From Azospirillum griseum (GTDB lineage: Bacteria; Pseudomonadota; Alphaproteobacteria; Azospirillales; Azospirillaceae), in assembly GCF_003966125.1 (NCBI RefSeq), contig NZ_RXMA01000007.1, positions 62,001 through 126,000 on the forward strand: DNA of 64,000 nt. The letters are read 5' to 3'. Below, piece by piece: positions 54,245 to 63,843 of this stretch. Each line of letters opens with the position of its first letter. The first letter of the stretch is position 1. The notes below the pieces were generated by a model. It was not told the DNA's origin and ran no database searches. It was given only the letters and a program-made list of their open reading frames with translations. The position numbers and the translations under genes were made by a program.

Positions 54245-55261
54245 TTACGGCTTGCGGACCTTGGCGATTTCGGCCTGGAGATCCTTCAGCAGCTCCGCCC
54301 CACCCTCGGCGGCGTATTTGTCAAAGGCGGGCTTGACCATCTCGCGCATGCGGGCGACCTCGGCCGCGCTCAGCTCGTTGATCTTCATGCCCTTTTCCTT
54401 CAACAGGGCCAGGCTCTGGGTGGTGGCCTCGCGGCTGTCCTTGCGCTCGAAGGCGCGGGACGCGACGGCGGCCTCGTTCAGGATCTTGCGCTCGTCGGCC
54501 GACAGGCCGTCGTACCAACGCTTGCTCGCCAGCACGATCCACGGGCTGTAGACGTGGCGCGAGATCGTCATGTAGCCCTGGACCTCGTAGAATTTGGAGG
54601 ACAGGATCGTCGTCACCGGGTTTTCCTGGCCGTCCACCGTGCCGGTTTCCAGCGCGGTGAAGAGTTCGGAGAAGGCCAGCGGAACCGCGTTCGCGCCAAA
54701 GCGGTTGAACATGTCGATGTAGACCGGGTTCTGCATGACGCGCAGCTTGATGCCGCTCAGATCCTCGATCTTCGTCACCGCGCGCTTGCTGTTGGTCAGG
54801 TTGCGGAAACCGTTTTCCCAATAGACCAGCCCGACCAGCCCCTTTTCGTTCAGCGACGCGATCAGCTTCTGGCCGAACGGCCCGTCGAGCACGGCGTCGG
54901 CCTCCGCCTCGTCGTTGAACAGGAAGGGCAGGTCATAGACGCCGAAATCCTTGACGATGCCGACCAGCGTGGCGGTGGAGCCGACCATCATCTCCTGCGC
55001 GCCGCCGATCAGCGCGTTCTGCATCTGGATGTCGTTGCCCAGGCTGGCGTCGCCGAAGCCCTTCAGCTTCAGCTTGCCGCCCGACCGCTTGGCCAGCTCC
55101 TCGGCGAAGAATTTCACCGCGCGGCCCTGGTTGCTGGACTCCGACAGGCCATAGCCGAAGCGGATGATGCGCGGCTTGATGTCCTGCGCAGAGGCCGCGA
55201 CCGGAGCGAGGATGGCGGCGGCCAGCCCGGTGGCCAGCAGCAGTTTGCGGAACAGCGTCAT
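54245..55261 (-). CDS. TRAP transporter substrate-binding protein (DctP family)
   Basis: A 338-residue periplasmic protein with signal peptide MTLFRKLLLATGLAAAILAP ending at SAQ. Family motifs: FGYGLSESSNQGRAVKFFAE, LRVMQNPVYIDMFNRFGANA with the carboxylate-binding Arg, and TVDGQENPVTTILSSKFYEV. Last gene of the operon gluconokinase-dctQ-dctM-dctP, so the ligand is likely a sugar acid such as gluconate. ATG at 55261 follows GGGAG. Confidence 0.94.
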   Translation of the reverse strand: MTLFRKLLLATGLAAAILAPVAASAQDIKPRIIRFGYGLSESSNQGRAVKFFAEELAKRSGGKLKLKGFGDASLGNDIQMQNALIGGAQEMMVGSTATLVGIVKDFGVYDLPFLFNDEAEADAVLDGPFGQKLIASLNEKGLVGLVYWENGFRNLTNSKRAVTKIEDLSGIKLRVMQNPVYIDMFNRFGANAVPLAFSELFTALETGTVDGQENPVTTILSSKFYEVQGYMTISRHVYSPWIVLASKRWYDGLSADERKILNEAAVASRAFERKDSREATTQSLALLKEKGMKINELSAAEVARMREMVKPAFDKYAAEGGAELLKDLQAEIAKVRKP

Positions 55262-55322
55262 GGTGTCGTTCTCCCAACGGTGTGTTTTGCGGTTTTTGGC
55301 AACGGCGTTTTGCAAGGGGGGC

Positions 55323-56600
55323 TTATTTGAAGGCGCGCAGCGGGACCGTGATGATCTCCGGCACGGCGATCAGCAGGCCGGTCAGCACGATGTAGGTCAG
55401 CAGGAAGGGCCAGATGCCGCGCGTGGCGCTTTCCAGCGAGATGCGGGCGACGCCGCACACCACGTTCAGCACCGTGCAGACCGGCGGGTGGATCAGGCCC
55501 AGCGTGCCGATCAGCACGAACATCACCCCGAAATAGGTCGGGTCGATGCCCGCCGCCACCGCCAGCGGGGTCAGGACCGGCCCCAGAACCAGGATGGTCG
55601 GCGTCAGATCCATCACCGTGCCCACCGCCAGCAGCAGCAGCGCGATGGCCAGCATCAACAGCTTGGGTTGATCCATCAGCGGGTGCAGCAGCTCGGTCAT
55701 CTGCTGCGGCAGATCGGCCAGCGTGACCATGTAGGACGACACCAGCGCCGCCGCGCACAGGAACATCACCGTGCTGGTGGTGCGCGCCGCCTGGACCAGC
55801 AGCGGCACGATCTGCGCCAACGTCACCTGGCGGTAGATGAACAGCGCGACGAACAGCGAATAGACGGCGGCGACCACGGCGGCCTCGGTCGGGGTGAACA
55901 GCCCGCCGCGCAACCCGCCGATGATGATGACCGGCAGGGCCAGCGCCCACACGCCGTCGACCAGCGCCTTCACCCGCTCACGCCCGCTCGCCTTGGGTTG
56001 CAGCTTCACCGTCATGTCGCGGACCACGAACATCCAGGCCGCGACCAGACCGATGCCCATCAGCAGGCCGGGCACGATCCCCGCCATGAACAGCGAGCTG
56101 ATCGAGGTGTTGGTGGTGACGCCGAAGATGATGAACGGCATGCTGGGCGGAATGATCGGGGCGATGATGCCGCCCGACGCGATCAGACCGGCCGAACGCG
56201 GCACCGGATAGCCATGGTCGCGCATCATCGGGATCAGCAGGGTGGCGAGCGCGGCGGTGTCGGCGATGGCCGACCCGGACAGGCTGGCCAGCATCACCGA
56301 CGCGCCGATGGTGACATAGCCCAAGCCGCCCTTGATGTGGCCGACCAGGCTGACCGCCAGATTGATGATGCGCTGGGAAATGCCGCCCGCGTTCATCAGC
56401 TCACCGGCCAGGATGAAGAAGGGAACGGCCATCAGCGGGAAATTGTCGGCCCCGCTCAGCATGTTCTGGGCGACCAGCTGCGCGTCGAAAAAGTCGAGAT
56501 GGACCATCAGCGCGACGCCGGTCAGCATCAGCGCGAAGGCGATGGGCATCCCCAGCAGCATGAAGCCGAACAGCGAGGACAGGAAAATCGTCAGGGTCAT
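55323..56600 (-). CDS. TRAP transporter large permease (DctM family)
   Basis: A 425-residue inner-membrane protein with 11-12 helices, the Na+-coupled transport subunit. Signatures: MLLGMPIAFALMLTGVALMV, FFILAGELMNAGGISQRIIN, GSAIADTAALATLLIPMM, and IIPPSMPFIIFGVTTNTSIS. The start ATG at 56600 lies 37 bp after the small permease gene. Together with DctQ and DctP it forms a secondary, sodium-driven importer. Confidence 0.95.
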   Translation of the reverse strand: MTLTIFLSSLFGFMLLGMPIAFALMLTGVALMVHLDFFDAQLVAQNMLSGADNFPLMAVPFFILAGELMNAGGISQRIINLAVSLVGHIKGGLGYVTIGASVMLASLSGSAIADTAALATLLIPMMRDHGYPVPRSAGLIASGGIIAPIIPPSMPFIIFGVTTNTSISSLFMAGIVPGLLMGIGLVAAWMFVVRDMTVKLQPKASGRERVKALVDGVWALALPVIIIGGLRGGLFTPTEAAVVAAVYSLFVALFIYRQVTLAQIVPLLVQAARTTSTVMFLCAAALVSSYMVTLADLPQQMTELLHPLMDQPKLLMLAIALLLLAVGTVMDLTPTILVLGPVLTPLAVAAGIDPTYFGVMFVLIGTLGLIHPPVCTVLNVVCGVARISLESATRGIWPFLLTYIVLTGLLIAVPEIITVPLRAFK

Positions 56601-56637
56601 GGCGTGGGTCCGTCCTTGCGGATCAATGCGACGGGGA

Positions 56638-57162
56638 TCAATGCTCGACCGGCGCGGCGCCAAAGGCCGCGTTCGGGTCGCCGGGGATGCGGGCCTTGGC
56701 GTCGCCCGCCAGGATGCGCCACAGATTGGCCAGCACGGTCAGCGCCATGGCGATGGCCGGGAAGAACCCCGCCGCCGCGTAGAAGGCCATGGGGAAGCGC
56801 AGCACGGTGGAACGGGTTTCCAGGCCGATCAGCAGCTGAATCCAACTGCCCTCGATGAACAGCCACAGGGCGTAGAGCATCAGCAGATGCGCCACCACCG
56901 CGCAGGCCCGCCGCGCCTTGAACGGCAAGCGGGCCTGGAGCAGTTCCAACCCCAGATGCTGTTGGTGGCGCAGCGCCAGCGTCGCCCCCAGGAACACCAG
57001 CCAGACGAACATCAGGCGGGAGATTTCCTCCGCCGCGACGATGCCGCTGTTGAAGGCGTAGCGCAGGACCACATTGCCGAAGATCAGCGCGACCATCACG
57101 GCCAGCATCGCCGCCATGATCCATTCGGTGATTTTTTCCAGCCGATCAGCCACACCCATCAT
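56638..57162 (-). CDS. TRAP transporter small permease (DctQ family)
   Basis: A 174-residue inner-membrane protein with four hydrophobic helices (first IMAAMLAVMVALIFGNVVLR). The motif AEEISRLMFVWLVFLGATLA is the DctQ signature. It associates with DctM. The first ATG overlaps the gluconokinase stop codon (ATGA), so the kinase and transporter are translationally coupled. Confidence 0.93.
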   Translation of the reverse strand: MMGVADRLEKITEWIMAAMLAVMVALIFGNVVLRYAFNSGIVAAEEISRLMFVWLVFLGATLALRHQQHLGLELLQARLPFKARRACAVVAHLLMLYALWLFIEGSWIQLLIGLETRSTVLRFPMAFYAAAGFFPAIAMALTVLANLWRILAGDAKARIPGDPNAAFGAAPVEH

Positions 57163-57704
57163 GCGTTCCCCCCGGCGGTCGCGGTCGCCGCCTTGCCGTT
57201 GTTGGTCAGATAACCGCAAGCGTCCGCCACAATCTGGTCGACCGGCAACAGGATCGACCGGGTCAGGGCGTTTTCCTCCGGTCCGGGCGCTTCCAGATCG
57301 GCGAATTGGCTGTCGATCAGCGCGGTCGGCATGAAATGGGCGGTGCGCGCCGCCATGCGGTCGGCGATCACCGCCTTGGTCCCGTCCAGATGCAGGAACC
57401 GCACCCGCGCGCTGTCGCCGCGCAACTGGTCGCGGTAGCGCCGCTTCAGGGCGGAACAGGCCACCACCAGCGCCTCGCTCCGGCGGTCGGCGTCGGCGAT
57501 GAAACCGGCCAGCACGGCCAGCCAGCCTTCGCGGTCGGCGTCGGTCAACGGCACGCCCGCCGACATTTTGGCGATGTTGGCCTCGGGGTGGTGGGCGTCG
57601 CCTTCGATGAAGGCACAACCCAGCGCCTGCGCCAAGCCGCGCCCGACGCTGGATTTGCCGCAGCCGCACACCCCCATGACCACGACAATGGGTGGACCGA
57701 TCAT
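57159..57704 (-). CDS. gntK: Gluconokinase
   Basis: A 181-residue P-loop kinase that phosphorylates D-gluconate to 6-phosphogluconate. Walker A is GVCGCGKSSVG near residue 15, followed by the gluconate-binding FIEGDAHHPEANIAKMSAGV and LVVACSALKRRYRDQLRG. Length is typical of GntK/IdnK. ATG 57704 is used; ATG 57710 is close and possible. Two TTAGCGCTA palindromes upstream suggest repression by a LacI-type (GntR-like) protein. First gene of the TRAP operon. Confidence 0.93.
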   Translation of the reverse strand: MIGPPIVVVMGVCGCGKSSVGRGLAQALGCAFIEGDAHHPEANIAKMSAGVPLTDADREGWLAVLAGFIADADRRSEALVVACSALKRRYRDQLRGDSARVRFLHLDGTKAVIADRMAARTAHFMPTALIDSQFADLEAPGPEENALTRSILLPVDQIVADACGYLTNNGKAATATAGGNA

Positions 57705-57765
57705 GAGCATCCATTTCCGCTGGAAGACCGACGCGCCCAGCCTGGTCAGCCGGTGCGCGATCGTT

Positions 57766-57781
57766 ATGTTAGCGCTATCAT
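57766..57781. promoter_or_regulatory. LacI-type operator 1 upstream of gntK
   Basis: ATGTTAGCGCTATCAT is a 16-bp near-perfect palindrome with the CG centre typical of LacI/GntR-of-E. coli operators, 62 bp before the gntK start. It pairs with the site at 57856-57867, about 88 bp away centre to centre (roughly eight helical turns), allowing DNA looping. Confidence 0.72.
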
Positions 57782-57855
57782 TACCGCGCCGCCGCGAGCC
57801 ACCCGGCGACAAAACCGGGATGGCCAGAGCGGCGATGCGTTGAAGCGGCGTTAGT

Positions 57856-57867
57856 GTTAGCGCTAAC
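57856..57867. promoter_or_regulatory. LacI-type operator 2 upstream of gntK
   Basis: GTTAGCGCTAAC is a perfect 12-bp palindrome sharing the core TTAGCGCTA with operator 1. No LacI gene is adjacent to this island; the cognate repressor is either the window's other LacI (different operator, unlikely) or outside the window. Confidence 0.75.
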
Positions 57868-57975
57868 TTTGCCATTCGTAAAGTCTTTTGTTGGAGTCGC
57901 GAACCAACAAAAACGCGGATGCGGACGCCCGTCCCGTCACCTTCCCAGATTGGCTGTTGCGCTGGGGCATGAATG

Positions 57976-57995
57976 CTTGTACGCTAGTATACAAG
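57976..57995. promoter_or_regulatory. GntR/FCD-type inverted repeat before the regulator gene
   Basis: CTTGTA (57976-57981) and TACAAG (57990-57995) are perfect arms, with an overlapping GTATAC. The site lies 29 bp before the GntR start and overlaps its likely promoter, so autorepression is plausible. Confidence 0.6.
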
Positions 57996-58023
57996 TTTGT
58001 TGACCCAACGGTGCGCACCGATC

Positions 58024-58728
58024 ATGCCCTTGCCCCATTCCGCCACCGCGCGCGGTCCGCGTCAGCACGATGTGTATGACACCTTGCGCCACGCGATCCT
58101 GAACGGGGATCTGCGGCCCGGCGAAGGGCTGTCGGAAACCAAGCTCGCCGCGCAGTTCGGCGTCAGCCGCACGCCGGTGCGCGACGCGGTGCGGCGGCTG
58201 TCCGACGATGGATTCCTGCGCGTGGTCCCGCAGGTCGGCACCTTTGTCGCCCCCATCCAATTGACGGCGGTGGCCGACAGCCAATTCGTGCGCGAGACGC
58301 TGGAATGCCGCACCATCCGGCTGGCCGCCGAACGGCTGGACCCGGTGCAGGCCAGCGCCCTGGACCGCCATCTGGCCGCGCAGGAGCGCGCGGTCGCCGC
58401 CAACGACGCCGCCGCCTTTTTCGCCGCCGACGAGGCGATGCACGCCGACCTGATCCGCATCGCCGGTCGCCCGGCGGTGTGGAACCTGATTCTGGACGTC
58501 AAGGCGCAGTTGGACCGCGTGCGCTGCCTGTCGCTGGAAAGCGCCGACTGGCTCGCCATGATCTTTGACCAGCACCGCGTCATCATCGAGCGCACGCGCG
58601 CCCGCGACGCCGATGGAGCCGAGGCGGCGATGCGCGCGCATCTGCGCAGCGTGTTCGACGCCATCGACCGCATCGCCGCCACCAACCAAGAGTATTTCGA
58701 GGACACCCCGGCCGACCCGGCGCGCTGA
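58024..58728 (+). CDS. GntR-family regulator, FCD (FadR-like) subfamily
   Basis: A 234-residue regulator. Winged helix near residues 20-80 ([40 protein letters not shown]) and a C-terminal FCD domain ([32 protein letters not shown] with metal-ligand His). ATG at 58024 is used. FCD regulators usually respond to organic or sugar acids; the genes that follow on the same strand (mannonate pathway, second TRAP system) are the natural targets. Confidence 0.94.
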   Translation: MPLPHSATARGPRQHDVYDTLRHAILNGDLRPGEGLSETKLAAQFGVSRTPVRDAVRRLSDDGFLRVVPQVGTFVAPIQLTAVADSQFVRETLECRTIRLAAERLDPVQASALDRHLAAQERAVAANDAAAFFAADEAMHADLIRIAGRPAVWNLILDVKAQLDRVRCLSLESADWLAMIFDQHRVIIERTRARDADGAEAAMRAHLRSVFDAIDRIAATNQEYFEDTPADPAR

Positions 58729-58796
58729 CCCGCAACGGATCCGGGCAGCACCCCCGACACCCGCAACCGACCACCCGCTTCACCGCGCATCGTGCC

Positions 58797-58811
58797 CCGC
58801 CCTTTGGGCGG
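58797..58811 (+). terminator. Short GC hairpin after the GntR gene
   Basis: CCGCCC and GGGCGG arms with a TTT loop, 68 bp past the GntR stop. Without a T-run, a weak terminator or processing site between the regulator and the mannonate genes. Confidence 0.35.
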
Positions 58812-58912
58812 ACCGTCGGCGCGCGCCCCGACATCCCCACGCCCGACGCCGCGCCGGATCCCCCGATTCCGGCCACGCGCTCGCTTGCCCTCATCCTGAG
58901 TGGATTTGCGCC

Positions 58913-60118
58913 ATGAAGATCACCAACGCCCGCATCATCGTCACCTGCCCCGGCCGCAACTTCGTCACCCTGAAGATCGAAACCGACGAGGGCGTCACCG
59001 GCCTGGGCGACGCGACGCTGAACGGCCGCGAGTTGTCGGTCGCCTCCTATCTGACCGACCACGTCATCCCCTGCCTGATCGGGCGCGACCCGCAGCGGAT
59101 CGAGGACATCTGGCAGTATCTCTACCGGGGGGCCTATTGGCGGCGCGGCCCCGTGACCATGGCGGCCATCGCCGCCGTGGACACCGCCCTGTGGGACATC
59201 AAGGGCAAGATCGCCGGTCTGCCGCTCTACCAGCTTCTCGGCGGGCAGAGCCGCGACGGGGTGATGGTCTACGCCCACGCCAACGGGCGCGACGTGCCCG
59301 AAACGCTCGACCGCGTCGGCGAATACATCGAAAAGGGCTACAAGGCGATCCGCGCGCAGTCGGGCGTTCCCGGCCTGTCGGGCGTCTATGGCATCGCCAA
59401 GGGAAAATTCTACGAACCGGCGACCAAGGGGCTGCCGCAGGAATCGGTGTGGTCGACCGAAGCCTATCTCGATTTCGTGCCCTCGCTGTTCGAGGCGCTG
59501 CGCGTGAAATACGGCATGGGGCCGCATCTGCTGCACGACGTTCACCACCGGCTGACCCCGATCGAGGCCGCGCGGCTGGGCAAGAGCCTGGAACCCTACC
59601 GCCTGTTCTGGATGGAGGACCCGACACCGGCGGAAAACCAGGAGGCGTTCCGCCTGATCCGCCAGCACACCACCACCCCCATCGCCGTGGGCGAGGTGTT
59701 CAACAGCGTCTGGGATTGCAAGGATCTGATCCAGAACCAGTTGATCGACTACATCCGCGCGTCGGTGGCGCACGCGGGCGGCATCACCCACCTGCGCCGC
59801 ATCGCTGATCTGGCCGCGCTCTATCAGGTGCGCACCGGCTGCCACGGGGCGACCGATCTGTCGCCGGTCTGCATGGGGGCAGCACTCCATCTCGGCCTCG
59901 CCATCCCCAATCTGGGGGTGCAGGAGCATATGGAGCACAGCCCGGAAACCGACACCGTGTTCCCGCACAGCTACACGCTGACCGACGGTTACATGCATCC
60001 GGGCGAAACCCCCGGCCATGGTGTGGAGATCGACGAGGAACTCGCCGCCAAATACCCCTACGCCCCCGCCGCCCTGCCGGTCGCCCGGCTGGCCGACGGC
60101 ACCCTGTGGAACTGGTGA
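58913..60118 (+). CDS. manD: D-mannonate dehydratase family protein (ManD/RspA)
   Basis: A 401-residue enolase-superfamily enzyme that dehydrates D-mannonate (some members D-gluconate) to 2-keto-3-deoxygluconate. Motifs: [20 protein letters not shown] with WDIKGK, the metal-ligand segments [21 protein letters not shown] and [12 protein letters not shown], and the terminal Trp (LWNW) typical of ManD. Its E. coli homologue RspA is paired with the dehydrogenase RspB, as here. ATG at 58913. The gene is followed 5 bp later by the reductase. Confidence 0.93.
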   Translation: MKITNARIIVTCPGRNFVTLKIETDEGVTGLGDATLNGRELSVASYLTDHVIPCLIGRDPQRIEDIWQYLYRGAYWRRGPVTMAAIAAVDTALWDIKGKIAGLPLYQLLGGQSRDGVMVYAHANGRDVPETLDRVGEYIEKGYKAIRAQSGVPGLSGVYGIAKGKFYEPATKGLPQESVWSTEAYLDFVPSLFEALRVKYGMGPHLLHDVHHRLTPIEAARLGKSLEPYRLFWMEDPTPAENQEAFRLIRQHTTTPIAVGEVFNSVWDCKDLIQNQLIDYIRASVAHAGGITHLRRIADLAALYQVRTGCHGATDLSPVCMGAALHLGLAIPNLGVQEHMEHSPETDTVFPHSYTLTDGYMHPGETPGHGVEIDEELAAKYPYAPAALPVARLADGTLWNW

Positions 60119-60123
60119 GCGCC

Positions 60124-61605
60124 ATGCACCACTCCACCATGCGCCTTTCCCCCGCCGCCCTGCCCAACCTGCCCACCACCGTCCAGCGCCCAGGCTACGA
60201 CCGCGCCGCGCTGGAGCCGGGAATCGTCCATCTCGGCCTGGGGGCGTTCCACCGCGCCCACCAGGCCGTCTACACCGACGAGGCTTTGAACCGCGCCTTC
60301 GGCCCGTGGGGCATCATCGGCGTCAGCCTGCGCAGCCCCGACACCCGCGACGCGCTCGCCCCGCAGGATGGGCTGTACAGCGTGGCGATCCGCGACGCCG
60401 ACGGCCAGACCCTGCGCGTCGTCGGCAGCGTGCTGGAGGGGCTGGTCGCCCCGGAGGATCCGGCGGCGGTGCTTGACCGCTTGACCCGCCCGTCGGTGCG
60501 CATCGTCACCCTGACCGTGACGGAAAAGGGCTATTGCCACGACCCGGCCACCGGCGCGCTGAACGAAGCCCATCCCGACATCGTGCATGATCTGGCCAAC
60601 CCGCAACAGCCGCGCACCGCGCTGGGCTTCCTGGTCGAGGCGCTGGCCCGCCGCCGCGCCGCCGGGCTGGTTCCCTTCACGGTGTTGAGCTGCGACAACC
60701 TGCCCAGCAACGGCGACACGCTGGCCGGTCTGCTGCGCCGCTTCGCCAGCCTGCGCGACCCCGCCTTTGGCGCGTGGGTGGCCGAGGCGGTGGCCTGCCC
60801 CAACAGCATGGTCGACCGCATCGTACCCGCCACCACCGACGACGACCGCGCCCGCATGGCCGCCGCGCTGGGCGTGGCCGACGCCTGGCCGGTGATGACC
60901 GAACGCTTCACCCAATGGGTGGTGGAGGACCGCTTTCCCGTCGGGCGTCCGGCCTGGGACACGGTGGGGGTGGAGATGGTCGCCGACGTCCATCCCTATG
61001 AAACCATGAAGCTGCGCCTGCTCAACGGCAGCCACTCCACCCTCGCCTATCTCGGCTACCTCGCCGGGTACGAGACGGTGGCCGAGGCCATCGCCGATCC
61101 CGGCATGGCCCGCCTGATCCGGGGCCTGATGGACGAGGAGGCCGGGCCGACGCTGCATCTGCCGCCCGGTGCCGATCTGGACGGTTACAAGGCCGCGCTG
61201 CTGGAACGGTTCCGCAACCCGGCGCTGCGGCACCGCACCTGGCAGATCGCCATGGACGGCACGCAAAAGCTGCCGCAACGGCTGCTGGGAACCGCGCGCG
61301 ACCGGCTGGCAGCGGGCCTGACCATCGACCGGCTGGCGCTGGGGGTGGCGGCCTGGATGCGCTACGCCGCCGGGGTGGACGAACGGGGCCAAGCCATCGA
61401 CGTGCGCGACCCGATGGCCGACCAACTCGCCGCCATCGCCGCCAAGGCGGGGGGCGATCCCGACCGGTTGGCGGATGGGCTGCTGGGCCTGACCGCCGTG
61501 TTCGGCACCGATCTGCCCGCCGACCCGCGTTTCACCGACCCGGTGCGCGCCGCGCTGCGCCGCCTGTTCATCGAGGGCGCGCGCGCCGTGCTCACCGCCG
61601 CCTGA
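60124..61605 (+). CDS. uxuB: Mannitol dehydrogenase-family reductase (UxuB-like mannonate oxidoreductase)
   Basis: A 493-residue NAD-dependent polyol/uronate dehydrogenase that interconverts D-mannonate and D-fructuronate. N-terminal GIVHLGLGAFHRAHQAVYTD binds NAD; the catalytic Lys and His lie in MKLRLLNGSHSTLAYLGYLA. Length matches the long-chain mannitol dehydrogenase family. It begins 5 bp after manD, supporting sequential use of the same intermediate. Mannitol or altronate specificity cannot be excluded. Confidence 0.88.
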   Translation: MHHSTMRLSPAALPNLPTTVQRPGYDRAALEPGIVHLGLGAFHRAHQAVYTDEALNRAFGPWGIIGVSLRSPDTRDALAPQDGLYSVAIRDADGQTLRVVGSVLEGLVAPEDPAAVLDRLTRPSVRIVTLTVTEKGYCHDPATGALNEAHPDIVHDLANPQQPRTALGFLVEALARRRAAGLVPFTVLSCDNLPSNGDTLAGLLRRFASLRDPAFGAWVAEAVACPNSMVDRIVPATTDDDRARMAAALGVADAWPVMTERFTQWVVEDRFPVGRPAWDTVGVEMVADVHPYETMKLRLLNGSHSTLAYLGYLAGYETVAEAIADPGMARLIRGLMDEEAGPTLHLPPGADLDGYKAALLERFRNPALRHRTWQIAMDGTQKLPQRLLGTARDRLAAGLTIDRLALGVAAWMRYAAGVDERGQAIDVRDPMADQLAAIAAKAGGDPDRLADGLLGLTAVFGTDLPADPRFTDPVRAALRRLFIEGARAVLTAA

Positions 61606-61653
61606 TCCGTCACCGACCCGTTTTCCCCCTGCTGTTTGTGAGGGAGTGATCCC

Positions 61654-62673
61654 ATGGTTGCCCTGCTCGTCGAAAAACCCCACGCCTTGGCCATGGTCCC
61701 GGACACCGACCCGACGGTCGCCGCCGGAGAGGTTCTGGTTCGTGTCCAGCGCGCGGGAATCTGCGGCTCCGACATGCACATCTATCACGGAGCCAACCCG
61801 TTCGCCGTCTACCCCCGCGTCATCGGCCACGAGTTCGCCGGAATCGTCGAGGCGGTCGGGGCCGGGGTGGAAACGGTGGCGGTCGGCGACCACGTCGTCG
61901 TCGATCCGGTGGTGTCCTGCGGGCGCTGCTACGCCTGCCGCGCCGGGCGCACCAACGTGTGCGGCACGCTGGAGGTGTTCGGCGTCCACCGCGACGGCGG
62001 ATTCCGCAACCGGGTCGCCGTGCCCGCCGCCAACGCCATCAAGGTCCGCCACGACCTGCCCTTTTCCATCGCCGCGCTGGCCGAACCGCTGTCCATCGCC
62101 GCGAACGTGCTGTCCCGCACCGGCATCGGAGCCGACGACATCGTGCTGATCTATGGCGCGGGAACCGTTGGGCTGACGGTGGTGCAGGTGGCCAAGCTGC
62201 ACGGCGCGCGCTGCATCGTCGTCGATCTGGACGACGCCCGGCTGGAGCGCGCCCGCGATTTCGGCGCGGACGTGACCCTGAACTCCACCCGCCAGTCGGT
62301 GCCCGACGCCGTGCGCGACGAGAATGACGGGCTGGGGCCGACCATCGTCATCGACGGGGCCGGGGTTCCCGCCCTGCTGGAGGAGGCCTGCCGCGTCGCC
62401 AGCCCGGCAGGGCGCATCGGCCTGCTCGGCTTCTCGCCCGCCCCCTGCAACATCAGCCAGCAGGAAATCGTCAAGAAGGAGCTGACGCTTGTCGGTTCCC
62501 GCCTGAACCGTCGGTTGCTGCCGCAGGTGATCGACTGGATCGAAACCGGTCGGTTGCAGCCCGAAAAACTCATCACCCAGGTGTTCCCGGCGGCCGACGC
62601 CGCCGAAGCCTTTGCCCTGATCGAACGCGATCCGGGCCGCACGGTGAAGGTCCAGTTGGATTTCAGCCTCTGA
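61654..62673 (+). CDS. Zn-dependent alcohol dehydrogenase (RspB / L-gulonate 5-dehydrogenase-like)
   Basis: A 339-residue medium-chain dehydrogenase. Catalytic zinc ligands: C37 (GICGSDMH) and H58-E59 (GHEFAGIV); structural zinc cysteines in CGRCYACRAGRTNVC; Rossmann motif GAGTVGLTVVQVAKLHG. With ManD and the UxuB-like enzyme this set fits the L-gulonate to fructuronate to mannonate route described for such clusters. GAGGGAG precedes ATG. L-idonate or threonine dehydrogenase activity remains possible. Confidence 0.87.
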   Translation: MVALLVEKPHALAMVPDTDPTVAAGEVLVRVQRAGICGSDMHIYHGANPFAVYPRVIGHEFAGIVEAVGAGVETVAVGDHVVVDPVVSCGRCYACRAGRTNVCGTLEVFGVHRDGGFRNRVAVPAANAIKVRHDLPFSIAALAEPLSIAANVLSRTGIGADDIVLIYGAGTVGLTVVQVAKLHGARCIVVDLDDARLERARDFGADVTLNSTRQSVPDAVRDENDGLGPTIVIDGAGVPALLEEACRVASPAGRIGLLGFSPAPCNISQQEIVKKELTLVGSRLNRRLLPQVIDWIETGRLQPEKLITQVFPAADAAEAFALIERDPGRTVKVQLDFSL

Positions 62674-62729
62674 CCGCCGTCACCGCCGCACCCAATCAAA
62701 ACACCCATCATCCGGGAGGATTATCAATC

Positions 62730-63752
62730 ATGACCACCGCCCTCACCCGCCGCCGCGTCACCGGCGCGCTGGCCACCCTGTGCGCCGCCGTCGCCCTGCT
62801 GACCGCGTTGCCGCAGGACGCCGCCGCCCAGGCGAAGTATCGCTTGCGCTACGGGACCGCCTTCCCCGCCGACCACCCCGCCGTGCTGCGCATCACCGAA
62901 GCGGCCGAGGCGATCAAGGCCGAAACCGGCGGGCAGGTGGACATCCAGGTGTTCCCCAACAGCCAGATGGGCAGCGAGCCGGAGATGTTCAGCCAGGTGC
63001 GTTCCGGCGCGCTGGATTTCATGTCCACCTCCGGCGTCAACCAGACCATCGTTCCGGTCGCCAGCATCAACGCCGTCGCCTTCGCCTTTGCCGATTACAA
63101 GCAGGTGTGGGCGGCGATGGACGGCGAACTGGGCGCGCATGTCCGCGCCGCCTTCGACAAGGCCGGGCTGCACGCCTTTGACAAGATGCTGGACAACGGC
63201 TATCGCAACATCACCACCAGCGGCAAGCCGGTGAACTCGCCCGACGATCTGAAGGGCCTGAAAATCCGCGTGCCGGGCAACCCGCTGTGGGTGTCGGTGT
63301 TCAAGGGGCTGGGCGCGTCGCCGACGCCGATCCAGTTCGGCGAGCTGTACGCCGCCTTGCAGACCCGCGTGGTGGACGGGCAGGAAAACCCGCTGGCCCT
63401 GATCCAGAGCGCCAAGCTGTACGAGGTGCAGAAATACGTCGCCCGCACCGGCCACATCTGGGACGGCCATTACATCTTCATGGGCAACAAGAAGTGGGCG
63501 ACCCTGCCCGCCGACATCCAGGCCAGCATTTCCAAGCATTTCGCCGCCGCCGCCGTGAAGGAGCGCGAGGACGTCGCCATCCTGAACGAACAGGCGGTGG
63601 ACGCGATGCAGGCCGCCGGCATCGTCTTCACCGACCCCGACAAGAAGCCGTTCCGCGATGCCCTGAAGGCCGCCGGGTTCTATGAGGAGTTCAAGGGGAA
63701 ATACGGCGAGGCCGCCTGGAGCATTCTGGAAAAATACTCCGGCCCGCTCTGA
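62730..63752 (+). CDS. TRAP substrate-binding protein, second system (DctP family)
   Basis: A 340-residue periplasmic binding protein: twin-Arg-like signal (LTRRRVTGALATLCAAVALL) cleaved near AAAQA. Family motifs: RLRYGTAFPADHPAVLRITE, IRVPGNPLWVSVFKGLGASP with the carboxylate Arg, and VVDGQENPLALIQSAKLYEV. GGGAGG precedes the ATG. It is co-directional with the mannonate genes, so its ligand is probably an aldonate or hexuronate. It differs clearly in sequence from the first DctP, so the two are not a recent duplication. Confidence 0.94.
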   Translation: MTTALTRRRVTGALATLCAAVALLTALPQDAAAQAKYRLRYGTAFPADHPAVLRITEAAEAIKAETGGQVDIQVFPNSQMGSEPEMFSQVRSGALDFMSTSGVNQTIVPVASINAVAFAFADYKQVWAAMDGELGAHVRAAFDKAGLHAFDKMLDNGYRNITTSGKPVNSPDDLKGLKIRVPGNPLWVSVFKGLGASPTPIQFGELYAALQTRVVDGQENPLALIQSAKLYEVQKYVARTGHIWDGHYIFMGNKKWATLPADIQASISKHFAAAAVKEREDVAILNEQAVDAMQAAGIVFTDPDKKPFRDALKAAGFYEEFKGKYGEAAWSILEKYSGPL

Positions 63753-63843
63753 TCGCCCCGCGCCCACGCGCGCCTGGAACCGCGACCGGGAACGGCCCCG
63801 CCCGTCCCCGGTCCCCTCCTCCTTCGACAAGGCTTGAGCCGAC

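Noticed and set aside
54245-63752. Recent duplication of the two TRAP systems
   Set aside because: The two binding proteins share family motifs but differ throughout, and gene order and strand differ, so they are separate systems.
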